DNA of 64,000 bases from Comamonas piscis (GCF_014109725.1 NZ_CP058554.1:1488001-1552000), one strand, 5' to 3'. Counted from the first letter of the stretch, positions 49,941 through 58,321 are shown. A program made the numbers and translations. Notes: generated by a model from the letters alone, not told the origin.

Positions 49941-51035
49941 ATGAGCCTCAAATGCGGCATCGTCGGTTTGCCCAATGTTGGCAAGTCCACCCTTTTTAAT
50001 GCGTTGACCAAGGCAGGGATTGCCGCCGAAAACTATCCTTTCTGCACGATCGAACCCAACACCGGCGTGGTGGAAGTGCCTGATCCGCGCCTGGACCAGC
50101 TGTCCAAGATCGTAGAGCCCGAGCGCGTGGTTCCGGCCATCGTGGAGTTTGTCGACATTGCCGGCTTGGTGGCAGGCGCCTCCAAGGGCGAAGGCCTGGG
50201 CAACCAGTTCCTGGCCCACATCCGCGAAACCGACGCCATCGTGAACGTGGTGCGCTGCTTTGAAGACCCGAACGTGATCCACGTGGCCAACAAGGTCGAC
50301 CCGATCGCCGATATCGAAGTGATCCAGACCGAACTCTGCCTGGCCGACCTGGCCACCGTGGACAAGGCGCTGAACCGCTACAGCAAGGCGGCAAAGTCGG
50401 GCAACGACAAGGAAGCCGCCAAGGTGGTGGCATTGCTGACCCCCATTCAGGCCGCGCTCGACCAGGGTCAACCCGCCCGCATCGTGCCCGTGTCCAAGGA
50501 AGATGCACCGCTGCTCAAGCAGTTCTGCCTGATCACCGCCAAGCCAGCGATGTTTGTTGGCAACGTCAGCGAAGACGGCTTTGAGAACAACCCGCTGCTC
50601 GACAGCCTCAAGGCCTATGCCGCGGCCCAGGGTGCGCCCGTGGTCGCCATCTGCGCCAAGATCGAGGCAGAAATGTCCGAAATGGGCGACGAAGACCGCG
50701 ACATGTTCCTGGAGGAAATGGGCCTGGAAGAACCTGGCCTGAACCGCCTGATCCGCGCGGGCTTCACCTTGCTGGGTCTGCAAACCTACTTCACCGCCGG
50801 TGTGAAGGAAGTGCGCGCCTGGACCGTTCCCGTCGGTGCCACCGCGCCCCAGGCAGCAGGCGTCATCCACGGCGACTTCGAGCGCGGCTTTATCCGTGCC
50901 CAGACCATCGCCTTTGAAGACTACATCCAGTACAAGGGTGAACAAGGTGCCAAGGAAGCGGGCAAGATGCGCGCCGAAGGCAAGGAATACATCGTCAAGG
51001 ATGGCGATGTGCTGAACTTCCTGTTCAACGTCTGA
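49941..51035 (+). CDS. ychF: Ribosome-associated ATPase YchF (OLA1 family)
   Basis: Universal P-loop ATPase of the Obg-related group; it prefers ATP over GTP, binds ribosomes and affects translation initiation and oxidative stress. 364 residues. P-loop GLPNVGKS (9-16), switch region NYPFCTIEPNTGVV, DIAGLVAGASKGEGLGNQFL, the altered G4 segment around ICAKIEAEMSEM, then a TGS-like C-terminal domain (about 280-364; LQTYFTAGVKEVRAWTV ... GDFERGFIRAQTI). ATG start, and a strong terminator follows. Confidence 0.96.
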   Translation: MSLKCGIVGLPNVGKSTLFNALTKAGIAAENYPFCTIEPNTGVVEVPDPRLDQLSKIVEPERVVPAIVEFVDIAGLVAGASKGEGLGNQFLAHIRETDAIVNVVRCFEDPNVIHVANKVDPIADIEVIQTELCLADLATVDKALNRYSKAAKSGNDKEAAKVVALLTPIQAALDQGQPARIVPVSKEDAPLLKQFCLITAKPAMFVGNVSEDGFENNPLLDSLKAYAAAQGAPVVAICAKIEAEMSEMGDEDRDMFLEEMGLEEPGLNRLIRAGFTLLGLQTYFTAGVKEVRAWTVPVGATAPQAAGVIHGDFERGFIRAQTIAFEDYIQYKGEQGAKEAGKMRAEGKEYIVKDGDVLNFLFNV

Positions 51036-51096
51036 CCGTTTCGGCGACGACACTGCCCGCAGGCATTCGCTGCGTGCTGGCAGTCGGAACCCCACG

Positions 51097-51124
51097 AGCC
51101 CGCTGCGCGTCAGCGGGCTTTTTT
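51097..51124 (+). terminator. Rho-independent terminator after ychF
   Basis: AGCCCGCTG (51097-51105) pairs with CAGCGGGCT (51111-51119) around a 5-nt loop, then TTTTT to 51124. Confidence 0.92.
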
Positions 51125-51275
51125 ATGGCGTGTTGCCGTTATGCGCATGTGGCAGCGGGATGGCAGAGCGGCGCTGCAAGCCGTTATAAGATAGCCGCTG
51201 CTCGCCAGATAGCGGCCTTGTTGGCGCCTGCAGCGAGCGCAGCCCACGCCATCTATTGTTGAAAGCCCCCATCTG

Positions 51276-52271
51276 GTGACCTCCCCTGCCGCCATCACAC
51301 AAGCCACTGCAGCCGATGTGCCCCTCGCGCCGAGCGCCGCAGAGCCCGAGCAGCATTCGGTGCAGGCCGATCTGGTTGCGGTGCTGGTGGCGGTGACGGG
51401 TGGCCAGCCGCGCATCCTGACCACGCAGGCGGGTGAGACCTTGCCGGCAGGGCTTTTTACCGCCAACCACCGCTCGCTGCAGGCCAGCCTGCGGGCCTGG
51501 GTGGAGACGCAGACCCACCACCCGCTGGGCTTTGTCGAGCAGCTCTACACCTTTGCCGACGGCGACCGCTCGCAGGAGCTGGGCATGCGCGCCATCTCCA
51601 TCAGCTACCTGGCATTGACGCGCGAGCTAGACGATGCCGGTCAGGCCCAGTCGGGCTGGCAGGACTGGTACCGCTATTTCCCCTGGGAGGACTGGCGCAG
51701 TGGCGCGCCCGCGATCCTGGACCAGCGCATTGCGCCCGCCTTGCAGGCCTGGGCTGCGCAAGCAACGGGCAAGGCGGCGGCAGGCGCGCGTTGGGAGCGG
51801 GCCTGTGTGACTTTCGGCCTGGAGGACAGCGATTGGAACGAAGAGCTGGTGCTGCAGCGCTACGAGCTGCTGTTTGAAGCAGGCCTGGTGGCAGAGGCCT
51901 GGCGCGATGGCATGCGCTCGCCCCAAGGCCAGACCTTGCTGGGCACGGCGATGCGCAATGACCACCGCCGCATTCTGGCCACCGGCATGGCGCGGCTGCG
52001 GGCCAAGATCAAGTACCGACCGGTAGTGTTTGAGCTGATGGCCGACAGTTTCTCGCTGCTGCAGCTGCAGCAGACCGTGGAATCGCTGGCCGGGCGCAGC
52101 CTGCACAAGCAGAACTTTCGCCGGCTGATCGAGCAGCAGGCGCTGGTCGAAGAGACCGGCGAGATCAGCAGCCAGGGCGCAGGCCGCCCCGCCAAGCTGT
52201 TTCGCTTTCGCCGCAATGTGCTGGTAGAACGCGCCATTGCGGGCAACAAGCTGCCGTTGGCGCGCAGCTGA
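51276..52271 (+). CDS. NrtR/NadQ-like NAD-biosynthesis regulator (degenerate Nudix + winged helix)
   Basis: 331 residues from a GTG start with only a weak ribosome site. Residues about 30-150 resemble a Nudix fold (VAVLVAVTGGQPRILT ... GFVEQLYTFADGDRS) but the catalytic Nudix box (G-x5-E-x7-REUxEExGU) is not preserved. Residues about 185-320 form a winged helix (FELMADSFSLLQLQQTVESLAGRSLHKQNFRRLIEQ) ending in GAGRPAKLFRFR, the pattern of NrtR/NadQ repressors of NAD synthesis genes. nadC lies directly downstream with two operator-like palindromes before it, which strongly supports this reading. Which nucleotide it senses cannot be seen. Confidence 0.8.
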   Translation: MTSPAAITQATAADVPLAPSAAEPEQHSVQADLVAVLVAVTGGQPRILTTQAGETLPAGLFTANHRSLQASLRAWVETQTHHPLGFVEQLYTFADGDRSQELGMRAISISYLALTRELDDAGQAQSGWQDWYRYFPWEDWRSGAPAILDQRIAPALQAWAAQATGKAAAGARWERACVTFGLEDSDWNEELVLQRYELLFEAGLVAEAWRDGMRSPQGQTLLGTAMRNDHRRILATGMARLRAKIKYRPVVFELMADSFSLLQLQQTVESLAGRSLHKQNFRRLIEQQALVEETGEISSQGAGRPAKLFRFRRNVLVERAIAGNKLPLARS

Positions 52272-52329
52272 TCATCCTGATCCATTTTTGAAGGTGGCAA
52301 CGGGGGTGACATGCCTTCAGCGCCAGGCC

Positions 52330-52358
52330 TTGACAATATTTATACTCATATTTAGCAT
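52330..52358 (+). promoter_or_regulatory. Candidate nadC promoter
   Basis: TTGACA (52330-52335), 17-bp spacer, TAGCAT (52353-52358). The -35 is perfect and the -10 matches 4 of 6. The -10 lies inside operator 1, so a bound repressor would block RNA polymerase. Confidence 0.6.
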
Positions 52359-52359
52359 A
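52341..52359 (+). promoter_or_regulatory. nadC operator candidate 1
   Basis: TATACTCATATTTAGCATA, an imperfect palindrome, nearly the same as the site at 52413-52431 (core TACTCA-N3-TKAGCAT). Centres are 72 bp apart. Confidence 0.6.
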
Positions 52360-52393
52360 AGTGTGTGTGCGGCTGCTGCAAGGCTGGCACTCC

Positions 52394-52404
52394 TTTTTTT
52401 TTTT
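52394..52404 (+). repeat. Run of 11 T between the two nadC operators
   Basis: Uninterrupted T11 in a GC-rich genome, about 20 bp before the nadC ATG and between the two operator copies. Confidence 0.75.
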
Positions 52405-52412
52405 ATCCTCTA

Positions 52413-52431
52413 AATACTCAAAATGAGCATT
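52413..52431 (+). promoter_or_regulatory. nadC operator candidate 2, overlapping the start codon
   Basis: AATACTCAAAATGAGCATT; half-sites TACTCA / TGAGCAT around AAA. It contains the nadC ATG (52423-52425). Confidence 0.6.
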
Positions 52432-53292
52432 AACCAAACCGCTGCGCTGCCGATCCCGCCTCTGCCCGATGTGATGCTGGAGCCGCTGGTCCGCATGGCC
52501 CTGCTGGAAGACCTTGGCCGCGCCGGTGACCTGACGACCGACACCATCGTGCCGGCCGATGCCAAGGACAGCCTGCGCCTGGTGGCGCGGCAAGCGGGCG
52601 TGCTGGCCGGGCTGGATCTGGCGCGGCTGGCCTTTCATCTGCTGGACAGCGGCCTGGTGTTTGAGCCGCTGTGCGGCGATGGCACGGTGCTGGCGCCAGG
52701 CATGGAGATCGCCCGCATCCACGGCAAGAGCCGGGCGATCTTGACGGCAGAGCGCACGGCGCTGAACTACCTCTGCCATTTGAGTGGTGTGGCCAGCGCC
52801 ACCTATTCGATCGCCCAGGCCATTCAGCCTTATGGCACGCGGGTGACCTGCACGCGCAAGACCATGCCAGGCCTGCGTGCGCTGCAAAAGTACGCCGTGC
52901 GTGTGGGCGGCGGCAGCAACCACCGCTTTGGGCTGGACGATGCCGTGTTGATCAAGGACAACCACATTGCGCTGGCTGGCGATGTGGCCACCGCCGTCGG
53001 CCGCGCCCGGGCCGGCGTCGGCCATATGGTCAAGATCGAGCTTGAAGTGGACACGCTCGCGCAGCTCGATGCCGCATTGCAGCTGGGGGTGGATGTGGTG
53101 CTGCTGGACAACATGGATCTGGAAACCTTGCGCACGGCGGTGGCCATGTGCCGGGGCAAGGCGGTCACCGAGGCATCGGGCCGCATCACACCCGAAACCG
53201 CGCCCCAAGTGGCCGCCACCGGCGTAGACCAGATCGCAGTGGGCTGGCTCACGCACAGCGCCAAGGTGCTGGACATTGGTCTGGATGCCTGA
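52423..53292 (+). CDS. nadC: Nicotinate-nucleotide pyrophosphorylase (carboxylating)
   Basis: Converts quinolinate and PRPP to nicotinate mononucleotide, CO2 and PPi in NAD synthesis. 289 residues. Visible: ALLEDLGRAGDLTTDTIVPA, ILTAERTALNYLCHLSGVAS, the PRPP/quinolinate-binding TCTRKTMPGLRALQKYAV, GGGSNHRFGLDDAVLIKDNH, VEVDTL-type KIELEVDTLAQLDAAL, VVLLDNM and EASGRITPE. The assigned ATG has no recognisable ribosome site; it is preceded by a T11 run and lies inside an operator-like palindrome, so the true start may be the ATG at codon 18 or the mRNA may be leaderless. nadA and nadB are not in the window. Confidence 0.95.
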   Translation: MSINQTAALPIPPLPDVMLEPLVRMALLEDLGRAGDLTTDTIVPADAKDSLRLVARQAGVLAGLDLARLAFHLLDSGLVFEPLCGDGTVLAPGMEIARIHGKSRAILTAERTALNYLCHLSGVASATYSIAQAIQPYGTRVTCTRKTMPGLRALQKYAVRVGGGSNHRFGLDDAVLIKDNHIALAGDVATAVGRARAGVGHMVKIELEVDTLAQLDAALQLGVDVVLLDNMDLETLRTAVAMCRGKAVTEASGRITPETAPQVAATGVDQIAVGWLTHSAKVLDIGLDA

Positions 53293-53343
53293 GCCGGCCC
53301 CTTACCCACTGAGCACCCTGCATAACTTGGAAGGAGGCCTGTG

Positions 53344-54336
53344 ATGTCCCGCGTTCTCCAACGCTTTTCATGGTGGTGGCTGGCGGCCGCCATGGCCGCC
53401 TGCTTGGCCACCGGTCTGTGGCAGGGCGGCAGCAGCATGGCGGCAGCCCGCTTTGACAAGCCCATCACCATCGTGGTGACCTTTCCGCCCGGCGGCGGCA
53501 CCGATTTGCTGGCGCGCAAACTGGGCGCCGCCTTGCAGCAGCGCACGGGCCAGACCGTGGTGGTGGAAAACCGCCCCGGCGCCAGCGGCAATATTGGCGC
53601 GCGCCATGTTGCGGAGGCCCCGGGCGATGGCAGCAGCTGGCTGATGGTGAACAGCTCGTTTGCGATCAACCCCGCCGTGTACCGTCAGCTGGATTTTGAC
53701 CCGCGACGCGATTTCAAGGCTGTGTTCAATGTGGGCACGATCGCATCGGTGCTGGTGGTGCCGCAGGCCAGTGCACTGCACAGCCTGGCCGATGTGCGCG
53801 CCTCGGCGCAACAGCTACCGCTGCCCTTTGCCTCTTGCGGCAATGGCACGCCCCAGCACATGGCCGGCGAAATGCTGGCCCAGGCCACGCAGCTGCACTT
53901 GCAACATGTTCCCTACAAGGGCTGCGGGCCGGCCATCACCGCCGTGGCCGCCGGCCAGGTCGCCATGGGCATGGTCACCGCCAGCAGCGCAGCGCCGTTG
54001 ATCGAGGCCGGCCGCGTGCGCGCCATAGCCATCACCTCGCCGCAGCGCCTGGCGCAGTGGCCGCAGGTAGCTACTGTCGCTGAGCAAGGTGCCGCCGGTT
54101 TTAGCGTGGAGCAGTGGCATGGTCTGTTGGCGCCGGTTGCCACCAGCGATGCGGTGGTGCAGCGCATGCATGCGGTATTGGCGCAGATCCTGGCGGAGCC
54201 GGCGATGCAGGCATCGCTGCGCGAGCAAGGCTATACGCCGTTGCAGCAAAGTGCGGCAGAGTTTGGGCGGGTGATTAACAGCGATATCGACCGCTATGCC
54301 GCCGTGGCGCAGCAGCTGGGTTTGCGGGTGGATTAG
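53344..54336 (+). CDS. Bug-family (TctC-like) periplasmic solute-binding protein
   Basis: 330 residues with a signal peptide (hydrophobic WWWLAAAMAACLATGL). The mature fold has the Bug signatures KPITIVVTFPPGGGTDLLAR, VENRPGASGNIGARHVAEA, NSSFAINPAVY, PFASCGNGTPQHMAGEM, and HVPYKGCGPAITAVAAGQV. ATG at 53344 with GGAAGGAGG; a GTG just before it is less likely. No membrane TctA/TctB partner is present, as is usual for orphan Bug genes. It follows nadC by 51 bp; a Bordetella Bug protein is known to bind nicotinate-type ligands, so a pyridine carboxylate ligand is a reasonable guess but not shown. Confidence 0.88.
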   Translation: MSRVLQRFSWWWLAAAMAACLATGLWQGGSSMAAARFDKPITIVVTFPPGGGTDLLARKLGAALQQRTGQTVVVENRPGASGNIGARHVAEAPGDGSSWLMVNSSFAINPAVYRQLDFDPRRDFKAVFNVGTIASVLVVPQASALHSLADVRASAQQLPLPFASCGNGTPQHMAGEMLAQATQLHLQHVPYKGCGPAITAVAAGQVAMGMVTASSAAPLIEAGRVRAIAITSPQRLAQWPQVATVAEQGAAGFSVEQWHGLLAPVATSDAVVQRMHAVLAQILAEPAMQASLREQGYTPLQQSAAEFGRVINSDIDRYAAVAQQLGLRVD

Positions 54337-54362
54337 CCAGCCCAGCGCTGAAAGCCGACCCT

Positions 54363-54896
54363 TCAAGACGGCCAGAAGTGCAGGATCGTGGCCGTCATCA
54401 CCAGGTAGCGCAGAAACTTGCCAATCGCCATATAGAACACACAGGGCCAGAACGGCAGGCGCAGCCAACCGGCCACGGCGCAGAGCGGATCTCCGATGAT
54501 GGGCAACCAGCTGAGCAGGCAGGCCTTGGCGCCGAATTTGCGCAGCCAGACGCGGGCCATGCGTTGGTGGCGGCTTTGTTTGTTGGGTGGGGCGGGTGGC
54601 TTGGCGGCGTCTGCGGGCTCAAGCCCTACTTGGCGCAAGCTGCGTGCCTTGTACCAGGCGGTGCGGGCCAGCGCGCCGGTCCACCAACTGATGGCGCCGC
54701 CCAGGGTATTGCCGGCGGTCGCCACCAAGATGGCCTGCCAGAACAGATCAGGGTTGAGGTGTAGCAAGCCGGCCACAGCGGGCTCGGACCCGAGGGGCAG
54801 CAAGGTGGCCGAGATCAGGGCGACGATAAACACCGTGCTGAGCCCGAACTGCGGCAAGGCCAGCCATGCCAGCAACTGTTGAATCCAAACTTCCAT
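54363..54896 (-). CDS. YqaA/DedA-like membrane protein
   Basis: 177 residues with several hydrophobic helices: STVFIVALISATLLPLGSEPAVAG, the re-entrant-type segment GNTLGGAISWWTGALA, and C-terminal GDPLCAVAGWLRLPFWPCVFYMAIGKFLRYLVM. It fits the YqaA branch of the DedA (SNARE-associated) superfamily, probably lipid-related; E. coli YqaA is 142 residues. A basic Pro-rich loop (about 92-112) is an addition. The start is the ATG at 54894-54896; the frame upstream lacks a hydrophobic start. It is convergent with the Bug gene (26 bp apart) and divergent from dusB. Confidence 0.82.
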   Translation of the reverse strand: MEVWIQQLLAWLALPQFGLSTVFIVALISATLLPLGSEPAVAGLLHLNPDLFWQAILVATAGNTLGGAISWWTGALARTAWYKARSLRQVGLEPADAAKPPAPPNKQSRHQRMARVWLRKFGAKACLLSWLPIIGDPLCAVAGWLRLPFWPCVFYMAIGKFLRYLVMTATILHFWPS

Positions 54897-55133
54897 GGCA
54901 GCCAGTGTAGCGGTTGGGGTGTGCCAGGAAGCGGCGCTGCTAGCCGGTGCTGTGTCAGCCAAGAGGCCGAAAACGGCCTGCCAAATAGGCCCTTGCGGCG
55001 ACAGGGCATGTACATCCACCGTGGCCGCAAAGCGCTGTCTCCGGCCGCAGGCGGGTGGTGCGCCATCGCTCAAAATTTGAGCATTCCCAAATGTCAAGCG
55101 GGTAGATTGGATGTTTGCTGCTTTTTTAAGCAG

Positions 55134-55139
55134 TACAAT
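55134..55139 (+). promoter_or_regulatory. -10 candidate of the dusB-fis operon
   Basis: TACAAT (5 of 6 to consensus) 64 bp before the dusB ATG. No good -35 at 16-18 bp; TTGGAT at 55107-55112 is 21 bp away. It lies in a 307-bp gap (54897-55203) that otherwise holds no gene. Confidence 0.45.
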
Positions 55140-55166
55140 CTGCCCCTTCCCCTCACCACAACATCC

Positions 55167-55196
55167 AGCACTTCGGTGGCGAAGTGCTCGCTTTTT
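55167..55196 (+). terminator. Terminator-like hairpin in the dusB leader
   Basis: AGCACTTCG (55167-55175) and CGAAGTGCT (55180-55188) form a perfect 9-bp stem with a GTGG loop, then CGC and TTTTT (55192-55196). The dusB ATG follows at 55204, so the hairpin sits in the 5' leader, not after a gene. Confidence 0.7.
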
Positions 55197-55203
55197 GCAT
55201 TCC

Positions 55204-56277
55204 ATGTCCGTCCGCATCGGTCCCTATACTCTGGCCAACAACGTGTTTGTGGCGCCCATGGCGGGCGTGACGGACAGGCCTTTTCGCCAGCTGTGCAAGG
55301 CGCTGGGGGCGGGGTATGCCGTGAGCGAGATGGTCACCAGCCGCAAGGACCTGTGGGACAGCCTCAAGACCAGCCGCCGCGCCAACCATGTCGGCGAGCC
55401 CGGGCCGATCTCGGTGCAGATCGCAGGCACCGATGCGCCAATGATGGCCGAGGCAGCGGTCTACAACATTGAGCGCGGCGCGCAGATCATCGACATCAAC
55501 ATGGGTTGCCCAGCCAAGAAGGTCTGCAACAAATGGGCAGGCTCGGCGCTGATGCAGAACGAGCCCCTGGCGCTGGAGATTGCCGCTGCTGTGGTGGAGG
55601 CTGCGGCCCCCCATGGCGTGCCGGTGACCCTCAAGATGCGCACCGGCTGGAGCGATGACCACAAGAACGCCGTGCAGCTGGCGCGCCAGTTTGAGCAGGC
55701 GGGCATCCAGATGCTCACCGTGCATGGGCGCACGCGCGAGCAGGGTTACCGGGGCCTGGCGGAGTACGACACGATCCGTGCCGTCAAACAGGCGGTGTCG
55801 GTGCCGGTGGTCGCCAATGGCGATATCACCAGCCCGGCCAAGGCACGCGATGTGCTGGCCTTTACCGGAGCGGACGCGGTGATGGTGGGGCGCGCGGCCC
55901 AGGGCCGCCCCTGGATTTTTCGCGAGATCGTGCATTTTCTGCAGACCGGCGAGCTGCTGGCGCCGCCTTTGGTGGCCGAGCTGCGCCGCCATCTGCTGGA
56001 GCACCTGCAGCACCACTATGCGCTGTATGGCGAGAGCACAGGCGTGCGCTCGGCGCGCAAGCACATTGCCTGGTATGTGCGCGATCTTCCGGGGGGCGAT
56101 GCGTTCAGGCGCGAGATGAATCTGATTGAAAACAGTGCGGCGCAATGGCAGGCTGTAGCCGATTACCTGCTGGCCCTCGGGCAGCAGATGGACCGGCTGC
56201 CTGGCGCAGCGCAAGCACAAGAGGCCAGCGGGAGTGCGATGGCCCAAGCAACAACAATGAGTGATGATTTTGTATGA
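55204..56277 (+). CDS. dusB: tRNA-dihydrouridine synthase B
   Basis: FMN enzyme reducing uridine to dihydrouridine in tRNA D-loops. 357 residues; TIM barrel with FVAPMAGVTDRPFRQLC, SVQIAGTD, DINMGCPAKKVCNKWAGSALM (catalytic Cys in GCPAKKVC), TLKMRTGW, LTVHGRTREQGYRG, VVANGDITSP and GAQ-type FTGADAVMVGRAAQGRPW. The start is the ATG at 55204, the conserved N-terminus; no clear ribosome site precedes it, since the T-tract of a leader hairpin lies there. It overlaps fis by 4 bp, the conserved dusB-fis arrangement. Confidence 0.95.
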   Translation: MSVRIGPYTLANNVFVAPMAGVTDRPFRQLCKALGAGYAVSEMVTSRKDLWDSLKTSRRANHVGEPGPISVQIAGTDAPMMAEAAVYNIERGAQIIDINMGCPAKKVCNKWAGSALMQNEPLALEIAAAVVEAAAPHGVPVTLKMRTGWSDDHKNAVQLARQFEQAGIQMLTVHGRTREQGYRGLAEYDTIRAVKQAVSVPVVANGDITSPAKARDVLAFTGADAVMVGRAAQGRPWIFREIVHFLQTGELLAPPLVAELRRHLLEHLQHHYALYGESTGVRSARKHIAWYVRDLPGGDAFRREMNLIENSAAQWQAVADYLLALGQQMDRLPGAAQAQEASGSAMAQATTMSDDFV

Positions 56278-56507
56278 GTAAGACGACGATTGAGCAGTCC
56301 GTGCGGGACAGCCTGCAGACCTATTTCCAGGATCTGGAAGGCGAAGTGCCGGACCGCGTGTACGAGATGGTGGTGCGCATGGTGGAGCGCCCGATGCTGG
56401 AGGTGGTGATGAACCACGCCGACAACAACCAGTCGCGTGCGGCCGAATGGCTGGGCCTGAACCGCAACACCCTGCGCAAGAAGCTGGTCGAGCACAAGAT
56501 GCTCTGA
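56274..56507 (+). CDS. fis: Fis-family nucleoid/transcription factor
   Basis: 77 residues, shorter than E. coli Fis (98) but typical of betaproteobacteria. The N-terminus (TTIEQSVRDSLQTYFQDLEG) corresponds to the core dimer helix; the C-terminal HTH (about 52-77) reads NQSRAAEWLGLNRNTLRKKL. ATG overlaps the dusB stop (ATGA). In other bacteria the dusB-fis operon is strongly growth-phase controlled at the promoter and by Fis itself; a leader hairpin is present here. Confidence 0.93.
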   Translation: MSKTTIEQSVRDSLQTYFQDLEGEVPDRVYEMVVRMVERPMLEVVMNHADNNQSRAAEWLGLNRNTLRKKLVEHKML

Positions 56508-56584
56508 ACCCCCAATGAATTCAGTGCTGCTTGCGCCCGCTGCGCAAGCGGCACAAGCCTGTTTCTATCTTTGAAGTGATTGAC

Positions 56585-58183
56585 ATGAAAGCCCTGATTT
56601 CCGTTTCCGACAAAACCGGTATTGTCGAGTTTGCCCAGGCCCTGCACGCGCTGGGAGTACAACTGCTGTCCACCGGCGGCACCGCCAAGCTGCTGGCTGA
56701 CAAGGGTCTGCCAGTCACCGAGGTGGCCGAGGTCACCCGCTTCCCCGAGATGCTCGACGGCCGCGTCAAGACCCTGCACCCGATGGTGCATGGCGGCCTG
56801 CTGGCCCGCCGCGAACTGCCCGAGCACATGGCGGCGCTGAAGGAACACGGCATTGAGACCATCGACCTGCTGGTGGTGAACCTCTACCCCTTTGAAGCGA
56901 CCGTGGCCAAGGCCGGTTGCACCTTGGCCGATGCCATCGAGAACATCGACATCGGTGGCCCTGCGATGGTGCGCTCCGCTGCCAAGAACTGGAAGGATGT
57001 GGGCGTGATCACCGCCGCCGACCAGTACGATGCCGTGCTCGCCGAGTTGAAAGCCGCTGGCAAACTGTCCGACAAGCTGCGCTTTGCGCTGTCGGTGGCC
57101 GCATTCAACCGCATCAGCCAGTATGACGGCGCGATCAGCAACTACCTGTCGTCGGTCACGTTCGAAGACGAAAAGCTGTCCGAGGAATACGTGCCCGAGC
57201 GTGCCGCCTTCCCCGGCCAGAGCAACGGCCAGTTCATCAAGATCCAGGATCTGCGCTATGGCGAAAACAGCCACCAGCAAGCTGCCTGGTACCGCGATCT
57301 GTACCCCGCACCCGGCTCGCTGGCCACGGGCGTGCAGCTGCAAGGCAAGGAACTGAGCTACAACAACATCGCCGATGCCGATGCCGCCTGGGAATGCGTC
57401 AAGAGCTTTGACGTGCCGGCCTGCGTGATCGTCAAGCACGCCAACCCTTGCGGCGTGGCCGTGGGTGCTGATGCGTTTGAAGCCTACTCCAAGGCCTTCC
57501 AGACCGACCCGACCAGCGCTTTTGGCGGCATCATCGCCTTCAACCGCGCAGTGGACAAGGCAGCGGCCGAGGCCGTGTCCAAGCAGTTCGTCGAGGTGCT
57601 GATGGCCCCAGACTTCAGCGCTGAGGCGTTGGAGATCTTCAAGTCCAAGGTCAATGTGCGGCTGATGAAGCTGGCGCTGCCTGCGGGTGGCAAGACCGAT
57701 TGGGAGCAAGGCCGCAACGCCATTGAATCCAAGCGCGTGGGCTCGGGCATTCTGCTGCAGACCGCCGACAACCATGAGCTGCAACTGGCCGACCTGAAGG
57801 TCGTCACCATTAAGCAGCCGACCCCAGAAGAACTGCAAGACCTGCTGTTTGCCTGGAAGGTCGCCAAGTTCGTCAAGTCCAATGCCATCGTGTTCTGCAA
57901 GAACGGCATGACCATGGGCGTGGGTGCGGGCCAGATGTCGCGCCTGGATTCGGCACGTATCGCGTCGATCAAGGCAGAAGCGGCCAAGCTCTCGCTGCAG
58001 AACACCGTCGTCGCGTCGGATGCTTTCTTCCCCTTCCGTGACGGCCTGGATGTCGTCGTCGATGCCGGCGCCACCTGCGTGGCCCAGCCTGGTGGCTCGA
58101 TGCGCGACCAGGAAGTGATCGATGCCGCCAATGAGCGCGGCGTGGCCATGGTGTTTACCGGTGTGCGCCACTTCCGCCATTGA
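56585..58183 (+). CDS. purH: Bifunctional AICAR formyltransferase / IMP cyclohydrolase
   Basis: Last two steps of purine synthesis: AICAR to FAICAR (10-formyl-THF) to IMP. 532 residues. N-terminal IMP cyclohydrolase, MGS-like domain (1-140: SVSDKTGIVEFAQALHALG, STGGTAKLLADKGL, GRVKTLHPMVHGGLL, NLYPFE), C-terminal transformylase (about 200-532: RYGENSHQQAAWY, VKHANPCGVAVG, AFGGIIAFNRAVD, GMTMGVGAGQMSRLDSARIA). The start is the ATG at 56585; the earlier frame lacks similarity. It follows fis by 77 bp. Confidence 0.96.
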   Translation: MKALISVSDKTGIVEFAQALHALGVQLLSTGGTAKLLADKGLPVTEVAEVTRFPEMLDGRVKTLHPMVHGGLLARRELPEHMAALKEHGIETIDLLVVNLYPFEATVAKAGCTLADAIENIDIGGPAMVRSAAKNWKDVGVITAADQYDAVLAELKAAGKLSDKLRFALSVAAFNRISQYDGAISNYLSSVTFEDEKLSEEYVPERAAFPGQSNGQFIKIQDLRYGENSHQQAAWYRDLYPAPGSLATGVQLQGKELSYNNIADADAAWECVKSFDVPACVIVKHANPCGVAVGADAFEAYSKAFQTDPTSAFGGIIAFNRAVDKAAAEAVSKQFVEVLMAPDFSAEALEIFKSKVNVRLMKLALPAGGKTDWEQGRNAIESKRVGSGILLQTADNHELQLADLKVVTIKQPTPEELQDLLFAWKVAKFVKSNAIVFCKNGMTMGVGAGQMSRLDSARIASIKAEAAKLSLQNTVVASDAFFPFRDGLDVVVDAGATCVAQPGGSMRDQEVIDAANERGVAMVFTGVRHFRH

Positions 58184-58321
58184 TAGTTCATGCGGCGCCT
58201 GCCAAGGCGCTGCCGCTATTGGCTGCGGGCGGGTTGACCTTGCTTGAAGCCATTCCCATGCGCCGGCAACCCTCGGGTTCGCCGGCTTGTTTTCAGCGCC
58301 GACCCCAAGCCTCTCCCAGCC

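Noticed and set aside
52385..52400. TGGCAC upstream of nadC as a sigma-54 -24 element
   Set aside because: The -12 position is a T-run rather than TTGC, and a sigma-70 promoter fits better.
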